Made by a program: the position numbers and the translations under genes. Shown one piece after another: positions 43,666-52,734 of a stretch of DNA of 64,000 bases (positions within the stretch are counted from its first letter, which is position 1; every line of letters starts with the position of its first letter). Below the pieces are notes generated by a model. The model had not been told where the DNA came from. It worked only from the letters and a program-made list of their open reading frames with translations, and made no database searches. The stretch is from Natronohydrobacter sp. GTDB lineage: Bacteria; Pseudomonadota; Alphaproteobacteria; Rhodobacterales; Rhodobacteraceae. The stretch is taken from contig JAUVXF010000005.1 of the NCBI GenBank assembly GCA_030603695.1, forward strand, positions 1 through 64,000, in the 5' to 3' direction.

Positions 43666-45372
43666 ATGCCCTACCGCGCCCCCTTGCACGATATTACTTT
43701 CCTGCTGGCCAATGTGGTGGGCTATGATCAGGTGCAGGCCACCCCGCGCTTCTGCGAGGCCACGGCAGAGGTGACGCAGGCTATCTTGTCTGAGGCCGCA
43801 CGCCTGTGTGAAGAGGTGATTGCCCCCTTGCAGCGCATCGGCGATACCCATTCGGCCCGGTTGGAAAATGGCACAGTGCGCACGCCCCCCGGCTTTGCGG
43901 AAGCGTATCGCCAGATTGCTGCCGGGGGCTGGCTGGGCTTGCCCGCCAGCGCGCAGCATGGTGGCATGGGCCTGCCGCAAACACTGGCAACCGCTGTAAA
44001 TGAGATGATGTCGGCCGCTTGCCTGTCGCTGCAAATTGCGCCCCTGATGGCCCAAGGCCAGATAGAGGCGCTGGAACATCATGCCAGCGAGGCCATAAAG
44101 GCACTTTACCTGCCCAAGCTGATTTCAGGAGAATGGGCCGCCACAATGAACCTGACAGAGCCGCAGGCCGGCAGCGATCTGGCGCAGTTGCGCTGCAAGG
44201 CCGCGCCAAACGGCGATGGCAGCTACGCTGTCACAGGGCAGAAAATCTATATCAGCTGGGGCGATAATGATTTTACCCAAAATATCTGCCATCTGGTGCT
44301 GGCCCGCCTGCCCGATGCCCCGGAAGGCACGCGCGGGATAAGCCTGTTTCTGGTTCCCAAATTCATCCCGGATGGCGCAGGCCAGCCCGGCGCGCGCAAT
44401 GCGGTGCGGGTGTTGTCGCTGGAACACAAGCTTGGCCTGCATGGCGCGCCCACGGCGGTGATGGAGTATTCTGGCGCAACAGGTTGGCTGGTGGGCGCAG
44501 CCCATAGCGGGCTGGCGGCTATGTTTACCATGATGAACAATGCCCGCGTGGGGGTTGGGGTACAGGGAATTGGCGTGGCCGAAGCGGCGTATCAACTGGC
44601 GCTGTCGCATGCGTTGGCACGCCAGCAGGGCCGCACCCCGCTTACAGGCCACGGCCCAATCGCGGAACATGCGGATGTGCGGCGGATGCTGGCGCATATG
44701 CGGGCAGAGATATTTGCCATTCGTGCCATTGCGCTGGCCAATTCGGTGGCCATTGACATGGCCAGCGCCACCCATGCAGCGGAATGGGCCGCGCGCGCCG
44801 CAGTCCTGACGCCCATCACCAAGGCGCATGGCACGGATATCGGCGTGGAAGCGGCGGGGGCCGGTATCCAGATTCACGGCGGCATGGGGTTCATAGAAGA
44901 GACAGGCGCCGCGCAATTCTTGCGCGATGTGCGTGTGACCACCATCTATGAAGGCACAAACGGCATACAGGCGATGGATTTGGTGGGGCGCAAGATGATG
45001 GATGGCGGCGAGGCCGCTCTGCGCCTGCTGCAAGAGGTGCAAGACGGGGCAGAGGCCGCGCGCGCGGCGCTGCCCGATCTGGCAGAACCCGTCTGGCAGG
45101 CGGCAGAGGCGCTGCGCGAGGCGACAGAATGGCTGGTTGCGCAACAGATGCCGGATCGTTTTGCTGGTGCACAACCTTATTTGCGGGCCTTCGCGCGGGT
45201 TTTGGGCGCGCATTATCATCTGCGTTCCGCGCGCGCCGATGCTGCGGGGCGATCCGCTCTTGCAAGGGTGTTTATCAGCCGTATTTTGCCAGAGCATCTT
45301 GGCCTGCTTGCACAGATGCGTGCGGGGGCGGCGGGGCTTTATGCGCTAAGCGATCAGGAGTTGCTGGCATGA
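43666..45372 (+). CDS. DmdC-like acyl-CoA dehydrogenase
   Basis: A long-form acyl-CoA dehydrogenase of 568 residues. The N-terminal MPYRAPLHDITFLLANVVGY segment and total length match the DmdC-type group, which includes 3-methylmercaptopropionyl-CoA dehydrogenases of the DMSP demethylation pathway and many enzymes of unknown acyl substrate. Motifs include MNLTEPQAGSDLAQL, KIYISWGDNDFTQNI, GIQIHGGMGFIEETG-like AGIQIHGGMGFIEE, and TTIYEGTNGIQAMDL with the catalytic Glu. Without dmdA or dmdB nearby a DMSP role is not supported. It is coupled to the MBL hydrolase by ATGA. Confidence 0.9.
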   Translation: MPYRAPLHDITFLLANVVGYDQVQATPRFCEATAEVTQAILSEAARLCEEVIAPLQRIGDTHSARLENGTVRTPPGFAEAYRQIAAGGWLGLPASAQHGGMGLPQTLATAVNEMMSAACLSLQIAPLMAQGQIEALEHHASEAIKALYLPKLISGEWAATMNLTEPQAGSDLAQLRCKAAPNGDGSYAVTGQKIYISWGDNDFTQNICHLVLARLPDAPEGTRGISLFLVPKFIPDGAGQPGARNAVRVLSLEHKLGLHGAPTAVMEYSGATGWLVGAAHSGLAAMFTMMNNARVGVGVQGIGVAEAAYQLALSHALARQQGRTPLTGHGPIAEHADVRRMLAHMRAEIFAIRAIALANSVAIDMASATHAAEWAARAAVLTPITKAHGTDIGVEAAGAGIQIHGGMGFIEETGAAQFLRDVRVTTIYEGTNGIQAMDLVGRKMMDGGEAALRLLQEVQDGAEAARAALPDLAEPVWQAAEALREATEWLVAQQMPDRFAGAQPYLRAFARVLGAHYHLRSARADAAGRSALARVFISRILPEHLGLLAQMRAGAAGLYALSDQELLA

Positions 45373-46430
45373 CGGATGGCGCACAGACGGGCGCACAGGC
45401 GGGGCCGGGGTTGCGCTACCCGTTTCCAGAGCCACCCGGCGAGGGCACGCTTGCGCGGATTGCCGAAGGCGTGTTCTGGGCGCGGCTGCCTTTGCCCATG
45501 GCGCTGGATCATGTGAACGCCTATATTTTTGACGATGGCGATGGCTGGACAGTGTTTGATACCGGCTTTGACACCACGCGCACGCGCGGGATCTGGGTAA
45601 AGCTGCTGGCAGGCCCATTGCGGGGAAAACAGGTGCGCCGCGTGATCGCCAGCCATCACCACCCCGACCATATTGGCCTTGCAGGCTGGTTTCTGGCCGG
45701 GGGCGCAGAGCTTTGGACAAGCCGCACAGCATGGTTGTTCGCGCGGATGCTGGTGCTGGATGTCCAGGATCGCCCCTTGCCGGAAACCGCCGAATTCTGG
45801 CGGCGCAGCGGCATGGATGCGGCCATCTTGCACCAGCGCTTGCAAGAGCGGCCCTTCAATTTTGCCGATGTTGTCGCGCCGTTGCCTTTGGGTTTTCACC
45901 AGTTGTGCGAAGGGCAGGTCTTTCGCACGGCGGGGCGTGACTGGGATGTGCGGCTGGGCCAAGGGCACGCGCCCGATCAAATCACTCTCTGGAGCCGTGA
46001 TTGCCCGCTTGTGGTGGGCGCGGATCAGCTTTTGCCGTCAATCTCGCCCAATCTGGGCGTTTATGCAACCGAACCAGAGGCAGACCCGGTGGCCGCATGG
46101 CTGGACAGTTGCGCCCGGTTTCAGGGCTTTGCGCGCGCGGATCATCTGGTTTTGCCGGGGCACAAGCTGCCCTTCACGGGCCTGCCCTTCCGGCTGCTTC
46201 AGAAAATCGAGAATCACCATGGCGCCTTGCGCAGGCTCATTGCGCATCTGGCCAGCCCGCGCCGCGCGTCAGAGTGTTTCGCGCCGCTCTTCAAGCGCGA
46301 GATCACAGCCGCCACTTACGGGCTGGCCTTGGCAGAGGCTGTGGGCCATCTGAACCACCTTGTCGCTACAGGCCAGGCACGGCGCTGGGCTGATGATGAC
46401 GGGGTCTGGCTGTGGCAGACGCTGGCCTGA
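45369..46430 (+). CDS. MBL-fold metallo-hydrolase
   Basis: A metallo-beta-lactamase-fold hydrolase of about 353 residues. The zinc-binding motif ASHHHPDHIGLAG (HxHxDH) is clear, followed by a GQGHAPDQITLWS metal ligand region and VVGADQLLPSISP with the bridging Asp, then VLPGHKLPF. A C-terminal winged-helix-like domain (about 270-350) is typical of the group that includes beta-lactamase-like LACTB2 proteins. Coupling to a DmdC-like acyl-CoA dehydrogenase suggests thioester or lactone hydrolysis in fatty acid metabolism (inference). ATG 45369 overlaps the preceding stop. Confidence 0.88.
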   Translation: MTDGAQTGAQAGPGLRYPFPEPPGEGTLARIAEGVFWARLPLPMALDHVNAYIFDDGDGWTVFDTGFDTTRTRGIWVKLLAGPLRGKQVRRVIASHHHPDHIGLAGWFLAGGAELWTSRTAWLFARMLVLDVQDRPLPETAEFWRRSGMDAAILHQRLQERPFNFADVVAPLPLGFHQLCEGQVFRTAGRDWDVRLGQGHAPDQITLWSRDCPLVVGADQLLPSISPNLGVYATEPEADPVAAWLDSCARFQGFARADHLVLPGHKLPFTGLPFRLLQKIENHHGALRRLIAHLASPRRASECFAPLFKREITAATYGLALAEAVGHLNHLVATGQARRWADDDGVWLWQTLA

Positions 46431-46522
46431 AAAATCTCGCGCTTTGGCCGTATCGCCGGGGGTGACAGCGGCGCAGCGATCCGCTATCCACATCCCAGAG
46501 TCATATTTGCAGGAGGCGCGAC

Positions 46523-46657
46523 ATGGCAAAGCATGAGCATGGCAAGATGGATATTTCCGAGCAGGAAAAAACCTTTGACGGGTTTATCCGTTGGTCTGTC
46601 TGGGTGGCGGCAGCCAGCATCGGTGTGCTGATCTTCATGGCGCTTGCCAATTCCTGA
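46523..46657 (+). CDS. aa3-type cytochrome c oxidase subunit IV
   Basis: A small membrane protein of 44 residues with a perfect AGGAGG ribosome site seven bases before its ATG. The N terminus MAKHEHGKMDISEQEKTFDG is followed by one transmembrane helix (about 22-42), ending in ALANS. This is the pattern of the bacterial aa3-type cytochrome oxidase subunit IV family (single helix, about 45-50 residues). It packs against subunits I and III in Rhodobacter and Paracoccus oxidases. The other oxidase genes are not in this window. Confidence 0.87.
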   Translation: MAKHEHGKMDISEQEKTFDGFIRWSVWVAAASIGVLIFMALANS

Positions 46658-46681
46658 TCGGCTGGTGATGGTGGGGCGACT

Positions 46682-47305
46682 GTGAAAGCGCAGGGTGTAA
46701 CACGGCCACGGGCCGTTTTGGCGGCGATGCTGGCGGCGATGCTTTTGCTCTCAGCCTGTGCAGAACAGCGCTGGGCCAGTGACGAGATGGTGCAGGCCGC
46801 ACGCTATAGCAATGGCGGCGCACCAGAGCTGACGCTTGTAACCATCATGAATTACAAAACAGGCCGGGGCGATCATACGGCGCTGTTCATCAATGGGTCA
46901 GAGCGGGTGATTTTTGATCCCGCAGGCAGTTGGCGGCTGGATACGATCCCAGAGCGCAATGACGTGCACTATGGGATAAATGCCGCTGCTGGCGCGTCAT
47001 TCTATGCCAGCCATGTGCGCCCGTCGCATTATGCGGTTGTGCAACGCATTGCTGTAACCCCGGAAGTAGCGCAGCAGGCGAAATCCTTGGCGCTTCAGAT
47101 AGGCCCCGTGCCCCCGGCGCGCTGCGCCTCTGCCACCTCGCGCCTTTTGCGGCAATTGCCCGGCAAGGATGGGCTGCGCAGCACATTCTTTCCCCATGCG
47201 TTGATGAATGATTTCGCGGCGCTTCCGGGTGTTCAAACTTACGAGCTTCACCACGATTCGCCCGAATTTCAGGCCGAACTTCTGGCGGTGCAGCGCCCGC
47301 TCTGA
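46682..47305 (+). CDS. Putative lipoprotein, possible permuted NlpC/P60-like fold
   Basis: A 207-residue protein with a lipoprotein signal (residues 1-26, lipobox LLLSAC), so probably anchored to an envelope membrane. The mature part has TLVTIMNYKTGRGDHTALFI followed by SERVIFDPAGSW, and later ARCASATSRLLRQLPG. A His early and a Cys late, each next to hydrophobic strands, is the order seen in permuted papain-like NlpC/P60 (YiiX-type) peptidases, but this is a weak structural guess. I do not recognise a named family. The start is GTG at 46682 with GGGG upstream. Confidence 0.72.
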   Translation: MKAQGVTRPRAVLAAMLAAMLLLSACAEQRWASDEMVQAARYSNGGAPELTLVTIMNYKTGRGDHTALFINGSERVIFDPAGSWRLDTIPERNDVHYGINAAAGASFYASHVRPSHYAVVQRIAVTPEVAQQAKSLALQIGPVPPARCASATSRLLRQLPGKDGLRSTFFPHALMNDFAALPGVQTYELHHDSPEFQAELLAVQRPL

Positions 47306-47326
47306 GCACTGCGCCTGTGCGAGGGC

Positions 47327-47980
47327 ATGACCATGGATTTCACCTACACGCCGCCGGATGTGCCCCCGGTTATTTTGCACGAAGATCATGAACTTGTCTT
47401 CGTGGATAAACCTTCGGGCCTGCTATCTGTTCCGGGCCGGGGCGAGGAAATGGCCGATTGCATGATTGCGCGGCTGCGCGAGGTGTTTCCCGAAATCCTG
47501 CTGGTGCATCGCTTGGATCTGGATACATCGGGCGTGATGGTTTTTGCCCGCAGCCCCCATGCCCAACGCAATCTTGGCGCGCAATTTGAAGCACGCAAAA
47601 CCCGCAAAACCTATATTGCCCGCGTTTTCGGGCAGGTGGGCGCGCGCGCGGGCCAAGTGGATTTGCCGCTGACAGTGGATTGGCCCAACCGCCCGCGCCA
47701 GATGGTGTGCCACCAGACAGGCCGCCCCGCCCAGACAGACTGGGCCTTGATCCGCCATGAAGAAGACGGATCGCGTCTGCGCCTTAGCCCGGTGACAGGG
47801 CGCAGCCATCAATTGCGGGTGCATATGCTGGCAATGGGGCATCCGATTTTGGGGGATCCGCTTTATGCCACAGGGGCAGCGGCGGCCTATCCGCGGCTGA
47901 TGCTGCATGCCCAAAGCCTGCGCCTGCGCCACCCTGATGGCGGTCGCGGGCTGACAATCTCTGCACCTGTGCCGTTTTAG
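47327..47980 (+). CDS. RluA family pseudouridine synthase
   Basis: A pseudouridine synthase of 217 residues without an S4 domain. The catalytic motif VHRLDLDTSGVMVFA (catalytic Asp) is at about 60-75, preceded by VFVDKPSGLLSVPG, and the late part has LSPVTGRSHQLRVHMLAMGHPILGD (two adjoining stretches). The compact form resembles RluA (16S/23S and tRNA U32 modification) rather than RluC or RluD; the exact target is not certain. The ATG at 47327 is followed by a second at 47333. Confidence 0.9.
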   Translation: MTMDFTYTPPDVPPVILHEDHELVFVDKPSGLLSVPGRGEEMADCMIARLREVFPEILLVHRLDLDTSGVMVFARSPHAQRNLGAQFEARKTRKTYIARVFGQVGARAGQVDLPLTVDWPNRPRQMVCHQTGRPAQTDWALIRHEEDGSRLRLSPVTGRSHQLRVHMLAMGHPILGDPLYATGAAAAYPRLMLHAQSLRLRHPDGGRGLTISAPVPF

Positions 47981-47987
47981 GGCAGTT

Positions 47988-48008
47988 TTGATAGGCAATG
48001 CCTATCAA
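47988..48008. promoter_or_regulatory. LysR-type operator upstream of formate dehydrogenase genes
   Basis: TTGATAGGC-AAT-GCCTATCAA is a perfect 9-3-9 palindrome containing ATAG-N7-CTAT, the form recognised by LysR-type regulators. It starts eight bases after the rluA-type stop and lies 77 bases before the preferred formate dehydrogenase start. No lysR gene is visible in the window. Confidence 0.65.
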
Positions 48009-48084
48009 GTTACGGATATTCGATATTGATTGAATGCGCGCGCTTTGGCACCTGTTGCGGCAGGCAAGCGAAAGGGCGGGGCAA

Positions 48085-49776
48085 ATGGCACTCGATCAGG
48101 CAAGCGGCAAAGGCGTGTGGAAATCCGGGCGCGGCAAGGGGCGGGTAACGCCCAAGGGCCGCCAGTATGAGGATGACGCCCTTGCAGAGGTGCAGGCGCT
48201 GCTGGGCACGCGCCCCCGCAACCGCGATCTGTTGATCGAATTCTTGCATCTTATCCAAGATGAATATGGCCATCTTTCTGCCCGCCATCTGCGCGCCTTG
48301 ACCGAGGACATGCGCCTGTCCATGGCCGAAATCTGGGAAGTTGCCAGTTTTTACGCCCATTTTGATCTGGTCAAGGAAGGCGAGGCACCCCCGCCCGCGC
48401 TGACAATCCGGGTTTGCGATTCACTGGCTTGCGAATTGGCGGGGTCAGAGGCGCTGTATCAGGCGTTGGCAGAGGGGATGAACCCTGCACAGCTGCGCGT
48501 GCTGCGCGCACCCTGCATGGGGCGCTGTGACAGCGCGCCCGTGTTGGAACTGGGCCATAACCATATCGACCATGCCAGCCTTGCCAAGGTAGAAGCCGCG
48601 ATTGCCGCAGGCGATACCCATGCCCATATCCCGCACTATCAGACGCTAGCGGCCTATCGGGCCGAAGGCGGGTATCTGGAGTTGCAAAAGCTGCGCGCGG
48701 GCGGCGATTGGGAGGATGTGCAAGAGATGATCCTTGCCTCTGGCCTGCGCGGGCTTGGGGGGGCCGGGTTTCCATCGGGGCGCAAATGGGGCTTTGTGCG
48801 CGCCAATCCCGGCCCGCGCTATCTGGCCGTGAATGGTGACGAGGGCGAACCGGGCACATTCAAGGATCGGTTCTATCTGGAACGTACACCGCATCTGATG
48901 CTGGAAGGCATGCTGATCGCCGCCTGGGCCGTCGAGGCCGCGCGCTGCTATATCTATATGCGCGATGAATACCCGGCAGTGCTGGAAATCCTGCGCCGCG
49001 AGATTGCGGCACTGGAAGCAGCGGGGCTTGTCGCGGCGGGATATATTGATCTGCGCCGTGGCGCGGGGGCCTATATCTGCGGCGAGGAATCGGCGATGAT
49101 CGAATCCATAGAGGGCAAGCGCGGTCTGCCGCGCCACCGCCCGCCCTATGTGGCGCAGATGGGGCTATTCGGGCGGCCAACGCTGGTGCATAATGTGGAA
49201 ACCCTGCATTGGGTGGCCCGCATTTGCCGCGAGGGGCCGGAAATCTTGTCCTCGGTGGTGAAAAATGGCCGCAAGGGGCTGCGCAGCTATTCCGTTTCCG
49301 GGCGGGTAGCACGCCCTGGGGTGTATCTGCTGCCCGCAGGTTCCACTATCCGCGATGTGATCGCGGCGGCTGGCGGCATGGCCGAGGGGCATGTCCTGAA
49401 AGCCTATCAGCCCGGCGGGCCATCGTCTGGCCTGTTGCCAGCGCATCTGGATGATGTGCCATTGGATTTTGATACGCTCCAGCCGCATGGCACGTTCATC
49501 GGCTCTGCTGCTGTGGTGGTGTTGTCAGACCAGGACAGCGCGCGCGCCGCCGCGCTGAACATGCTGCGCTTTTTCGAGGCCGAAAGCTGCGGCCAATGCA
49601 CCCCCTGCCGCGTGGGCTGCGAAAAGGCAGTGAAGCTGATGCAGGCGCCGCAATGGGACAAGCCCTTGCTGGAAGAGTTGTGCCAGGTGATGCAAGACGC
49701 CTCTATCTGCGGGCTGGGGCAGGCTGCGCCCAACCCGATCCGGCTGGTAATGCAGCATTTTCCGCAAGAGGTGTAA
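48085..49776 (+). CDS. fdhB: NAD-dependent formate dehydrogenase beta subunit (NuoE-NuoF fusion)
   Basis: This diaphorase subunit of about 563 residues passes electrons from the catalytic subunit to NAD+. The N-terminal NuoE-like part (1-160) has a 2Fe-2S site, VCDSLACEL and APCMGRCD. The NuoF-like part has FMN/NADH-binding GLRGLGGAGFPSGRKWGF, VNGDEGEPGTFKDR, GAGAYICGEESAMIESIEG and the 4Fe-4S site ESCGQCTPCRVGC. The fused architecture matches the tungsten-containing FDH1 beta subunit of Methylobacterium. The ATG at 48085 has GGGCGGGG upstream; an earlier in-frame ATG at 48034 has no ribosome site. Confidence 0.93.
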   Translation: MALDQASGKGVWKSGRGKGRVTPKGRQYEDDALAEVQALLGTRPRNRDLLIEFLHLIQDEYGHLSARHLRALTEDMRLSMAEIWEVASFYAHFDLVKEGEAPPPALTIRVCDSLACELAGSEALYQALAEGMNPAQLRVLRAPCMGRCDSAPVLELGHNHIDHASLAKVEAAIAAGDTHAHIPHYQTLAAYRAEGGYLELQKLRAGGDWEDVQEMILASGLRGLGGAGFPSGRKWGFVRANPGPRYLAVNGDEGEPGTFKDRFYLERTPHLMLEGMLIAAWAVEAARCYIYMRDEYPAVLEILRREIAALEAAGLVAAGYIDLRRGAGAYICGEESAMIESIEGKRGLPRHRPPYVAQMGLFGRPTLVHNVETLHWVARICREGPEILSSVVKNGRKGLRSYSVSGRVARPGVYLLPAGSTIRDVIAAAGGMAEGHVLKAYQPGGPSSGLLPAHLDDVPLDFDTLQPHGTFIGSAAVVVLSDQDSARAAALNMLRFFEAESCGQCTPCRVGCEKAVKLMQAPQWDKPLLEELCQVMQDASICGLGQAAPNPIRLVMQHFPQEV

Positions 49777-49780
49777 GCCC

Positions 49781-52549
49781 ATGGTCACGTTCACACTGGA
49801 TGGCCGCGAAGTTACCGCCAAACCGGGCCAGTCAATCTGGGATGTTGCCACCGGGCGGGGGTTGGTAATTCCGCATCTGTGCCACAAACCCAGCCCCGGC
49901 TACCGCCCGGACGGCAATTGCCGCGCTTGCATGGTCGAGATTGAGGGCGAGCGCGGGCTTGCGGCCTCTTGCATCCGCGAACCTGCCGAGGGGATGGTGG
50001 TGCAAACCCAAAGCCACCGCGCCAAAGCCGCGCGCAAGGCGGTGATGGAGCTTCTGCTGGCCGATCAGCCCGAAAAAGCCAGCGCGCATGACCGCTCCAG
50101 CCATCTGTGGGATATGGCGCAGGCCGTGGGGTTGCAGCAAAGCCGCTACCCCACGCTGGAGGCAGAGCGCATCCCCCTGCTGGATGACAGCCATATTGCC
50201 ATGCGTGTCAATCTGGATGCCTGTATCCAATGCGGGCTTTGCGTGCGCGCCTGCCGCGAGGTGCAGGTGAATGATGTGATCGGCATGGCCGGGCGCGGGC
50301 ATGATGCCTATCCGGTGTTCGATTTTGATGATCCGATGGGCGAAAGCTCTTGCGTGGCCTGCGGTGAATGTGTGCAGGCCTGCCCCACAGGCGCACTTAT
50401 GCCCGCCGCGCGGCTGGATGATGCCCAGCAGGGCGATAGCCGCGATCATGACCGCGATGTGAAATCCATCTGCCCCTTTTGCGGCGTTGGCTGTCAGGTA
50501 AGCCTGAAAGTGAAGGGTGACAAGGTTATCAGCGTCGAGGGGATAAACGGCCCCGCAAATGAAGGGCGGCTATGTGTGAAGGGCCGCTTTGGCTATGATT
50601 ATATCCACCACCCCCACCGCCTGCGCGTGCCGCTGATCCGGCGCGAGGGTGCGCCCAAGGGGCTGAATGTCGATCCCGGCAAGTGGCAGGATGTGTTCCG
50701 AGAGGCCACATGGGACGAGGCGCTGGATATGGCCGCCAAAGGCTTGGGGCGCTTGCGTGACCAGCATGGCGGGCGCTCTGTCGCGGGCTTTGGCAGCGCG
50801 AAATGCACCAATGAAGAAGCCTATCTCTTTCAGCGCCTGATCCGCGAAGGCTTTGGCCATAACAATGTCGATCACTGCACGCGGCTGTGCCATGCCTCTT
50901 CGGTGGCGGCACTGATGGAGAATGTGGGATCGGCGGCGGTGACGGCCACATTCAACGAAATCAAGAATGCCGATGTGGCCATCGTGATCGGCGCAAACCC
51001 GATTGAAAACCACCCCGTTGCCGCAACCTATTTCAAGCAATTTGCCAAACGCGGAGGCAAGTTGATCGTAATGGATCCGCGGGGCCAGGCGCTGAAGCGC
51101 CATGCCGCGCATATGCTGCAATTCAAGCCCGGCGCGGATGTGTCGATGCTGAATGCGATCATGCATGTGATCGTGCAAGAGGGGCTGGCAGATACCCAGT
51201 ATATTCAGGCCATGACCGAGAATTGGGACGCGATGCGCACCCATCTGGCCAATTTCGCGCCCGAAAAGATGGAAGCCATCTGCGGCATATCCGCCGAAAC
51301 CCTGCGCGCGGTTGCCCGCGATTTTGCGAGCGCAAAAGCGGGCATGATCTTTTGGGGGATGGGGGTAAGCCAGCATATTCACGGCACAGATAATTCCCGC
51401 TGCCTGATAAGCCTTGCGCTGATGTGTGGGCATGTGGGCCGGCCCGGAACGGGGCTGCACCCGCTGCGCGGCCAGAACAATGTGCAGGGTGCATCTGATG
51501 CCGGCCTGATCCCCATGTTCCTGCCCGATTACCAAACTGTCAGCGATGACAGCCTGCGCGCGCGGTTTTCCGCGCTGTGGGGCGGGGCCGCGATAGAGGC
51601 GCAAAAGGGCCTGACCGTGACCGAAATTCTGGATGCCGTGCATGCGGGCGATATTCGGGGCATGTATATTCTGGGGGAAAACCCGGCCATGTCCGACCCC
51701 GATGTGACCCATGCCCGTGACGCCTTGGCCAAGCTGGAGCATCTGGTGGTGCAGGATATTTTCCTGACCGAAACGGCCAATTATGCCGATGTGATCCTGC
51801 CAGCGGCGGCATTTTATGAAAAATCGGGCACCGTGACCAATACCAACCGTCAGGTGCAGATGGGCCGCCCGGCTGTGCCCCCGCCGGGGCAGGCGCGCCA
51901 GGATTGGGCGATCACCGTTGATCTGGCGCGCCGCCTTGGGTTGGACTGGCGGTTTTCCCACCCGTCCGAGGTATTCGCCGAAATGGCGCAGGTGATGGCA
52001 AGCCTGAACAATATTACCTGGGCGCGGCTGGAAGCGGAGGGGGCGGTGACTTATCCTTCACTCTCCCCCACTGACCCTGGCCAAGCGATTGTCTTTGCGG
52101 ATGCCTTCCCGCGTGCCGAGGGGCGCGCGCGCTTTGCGCCTGCCTCGGTGATTGCGCCCGATGAACTGCCCGATGCCGATTACCCGATGGTGCTGACAAC
52201 AGGGCGGCAGTTGGAGCATTGGCATACAGGCGCCATGACGCGCCGCGCCCTGGTGCTGGATGCGGTGGAGCCTGAGGCGAATTGCGCGCTTCATCCCGCC
52301 ACGCTGCGCCGCCTTGGGGTGGAGCCGGGGGGGATGGTGCGGCTTTCCACCCGGCGGGGCAGTATTGTGGTCATGGCGCGGGCCGATCGGGCTGTCAGCC
52401 CCGATATGGTGTTTCTGCCTTTCGCCTTTGTGGAAGCGGCGGCCAATATCCTGACCAACCCGGCGCTTGATCCCTATGGGAAGATACCGGAATTCAAATA
52501 TGCGGCGGTGCGGGTAGAGGCCGCTGCGGAGAGTGTGGCGGCGCAGTAG
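49781..52549 (+). CDS. fdhA: Formate dehydrogenase alpha subunit (Mo/W-bis-MGD)
   Basis: The catalytic subunit (922 residues) oxidises formate to CO2. A 2Fe-2S domain holds Cys34, 47, 50 and 64. Two 4Fe-4S clusters come from Cys148/151/154/158 and Cys191/194/197/201, and a further 4Fe-4S from Cys231/234/238/265 (CPFCGVGC). The active-site motif VDHCTRLCHASS places the metal-ligand Cys370 and His371, so it is the Cys and not the selenocysteine form. The molybdopterin domains run to the C terminus (PLRGQNNVQGASDAG, ILGENPAMSDPD). It starts four bases after fdhB. No fdhD or fdsC is adjacent. Confidence 0.95.
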   Translation: MVTFTLDGREVTAKPGQSIWDVATGRGLVIPHLCHKPSPGYRPDGNCRACMVEIEGERGLAASCIREPAEGMVVQTQSHRAKAARKAVMELLLADQPEKASAHDRSSHLWDMAQAVGLQQSRYPTLEAERIPLLDDSHIAMRVNLDACIQCGLCVRACREVQVNDVIGMAGRGHDAYPVFDFDDPMGESSCVACGECVQACPTGALMPAARLDDAQQGDSRDHDRDVKSICPFCGVGCQVSLKVKGDKVISVEGINGPANEGRLCVKGRFGYDYIHHPHRLRVPLIRREGAPKGLNVDPGKWQDVFREATWDEALDMAAKGLGRLRDQHGGRSVAGFGSAKCTNEEAYLFQRLIREGFGHNNVDHCTRLCHASSVAALMENVGSAAVTATFNEIKNADVAIVIGANPIENHPVAATYFKQFAKRGGKLIVMDPRGQALKRHAAHMLQFKPGADVSMLNAIMHVIVQEGLADTQYIQAMTENWDAMRTHLANFAPEKMEAICGISAETLRAVARDFASAKAGMIFWGMGVSQHIHGTDNSRCLISLALMCGHVGRPGTGLHPLRGQNNVQGASDAGLIPMFLPDYQTVSDDSLRARFSALWGGAAIEAQKGLTVTEILDAVHAGDIRGMYILGENPAMSDPDVTHARDALAKLEHLVVQDIFLTETANYADVILPAAAFYEKSGTVTNTNRQVQMGRPAVPPPGQARQDWAITVDLARRLGLDWRFSHPSEVFAEMAQVMASLNNITWARLEAEGAVTYPSLSPTDPGQAIVFADAFPRAEGRARFAPASVIAPDELPDADYPMVLTTGRQLEHWHTGAMTRRALVLDAVEPEANCALHPATLRRLGVEPGGMVRLSTRRGSIVVMARADRAVSPDMVFLPFAFVEAAANILTNPALDPYGKIPEFKYAAVRVEAAAESVAAQ

Positions 52550-52586
52550 CAATGTGGGAACAGCTGCGCATTGTGGCGGGCGTGGG

Positions 52587-52625
52587 GAGGGGGCGCTCGC
52601 GCCCCCTCTTGGGCCTTTGGCCCAA
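52587..52625 (+). terminator. Double hairpin terminator after fdhA
   Basis: Two consecutive stems follow the fdhA stop by 37 bases. The first is GAGGGGGC / GCCCCCTC (52587-52608) and the second is TTGGGCC-TTT-GGCCCAA (52609-52625). The sequence just after (CCCCTGAGGATATTTGAG) is not part of a gene. Confidence 0.65.
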
Positions 52626-52710
52626 TTCACCCCCTGAGGATATTTGAGCCAAGATGAATGGGCGGGGTGTTTATCTGATATGATCAGGGCGCGGTGCGCG
52701 GGCCGGATGC

Positions 52711-52734
52711 AAAAAGGGGCGCGAATTGCGCCCC
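52711..52734 (-). terminator. Intrinsic terminator of DEAD-box helicase gene
   Basis: On the minus strand the stem GGGGCGC / GCGCCCC with a five-base loop is followed by TTTTT (complement of 52711-52715). It lies 22 bases after the helicase stop. Confidence 0.8.

Noticed and set aside
43666-46430. DMSP demethylation locus because of the DmdC-like enzyme
   Set aside because: No dmdA, dmdB or acuH gene is adjacent. DmdC-like sequence alone is common for acyl-CoA dehydrogenases of unknown substrate.
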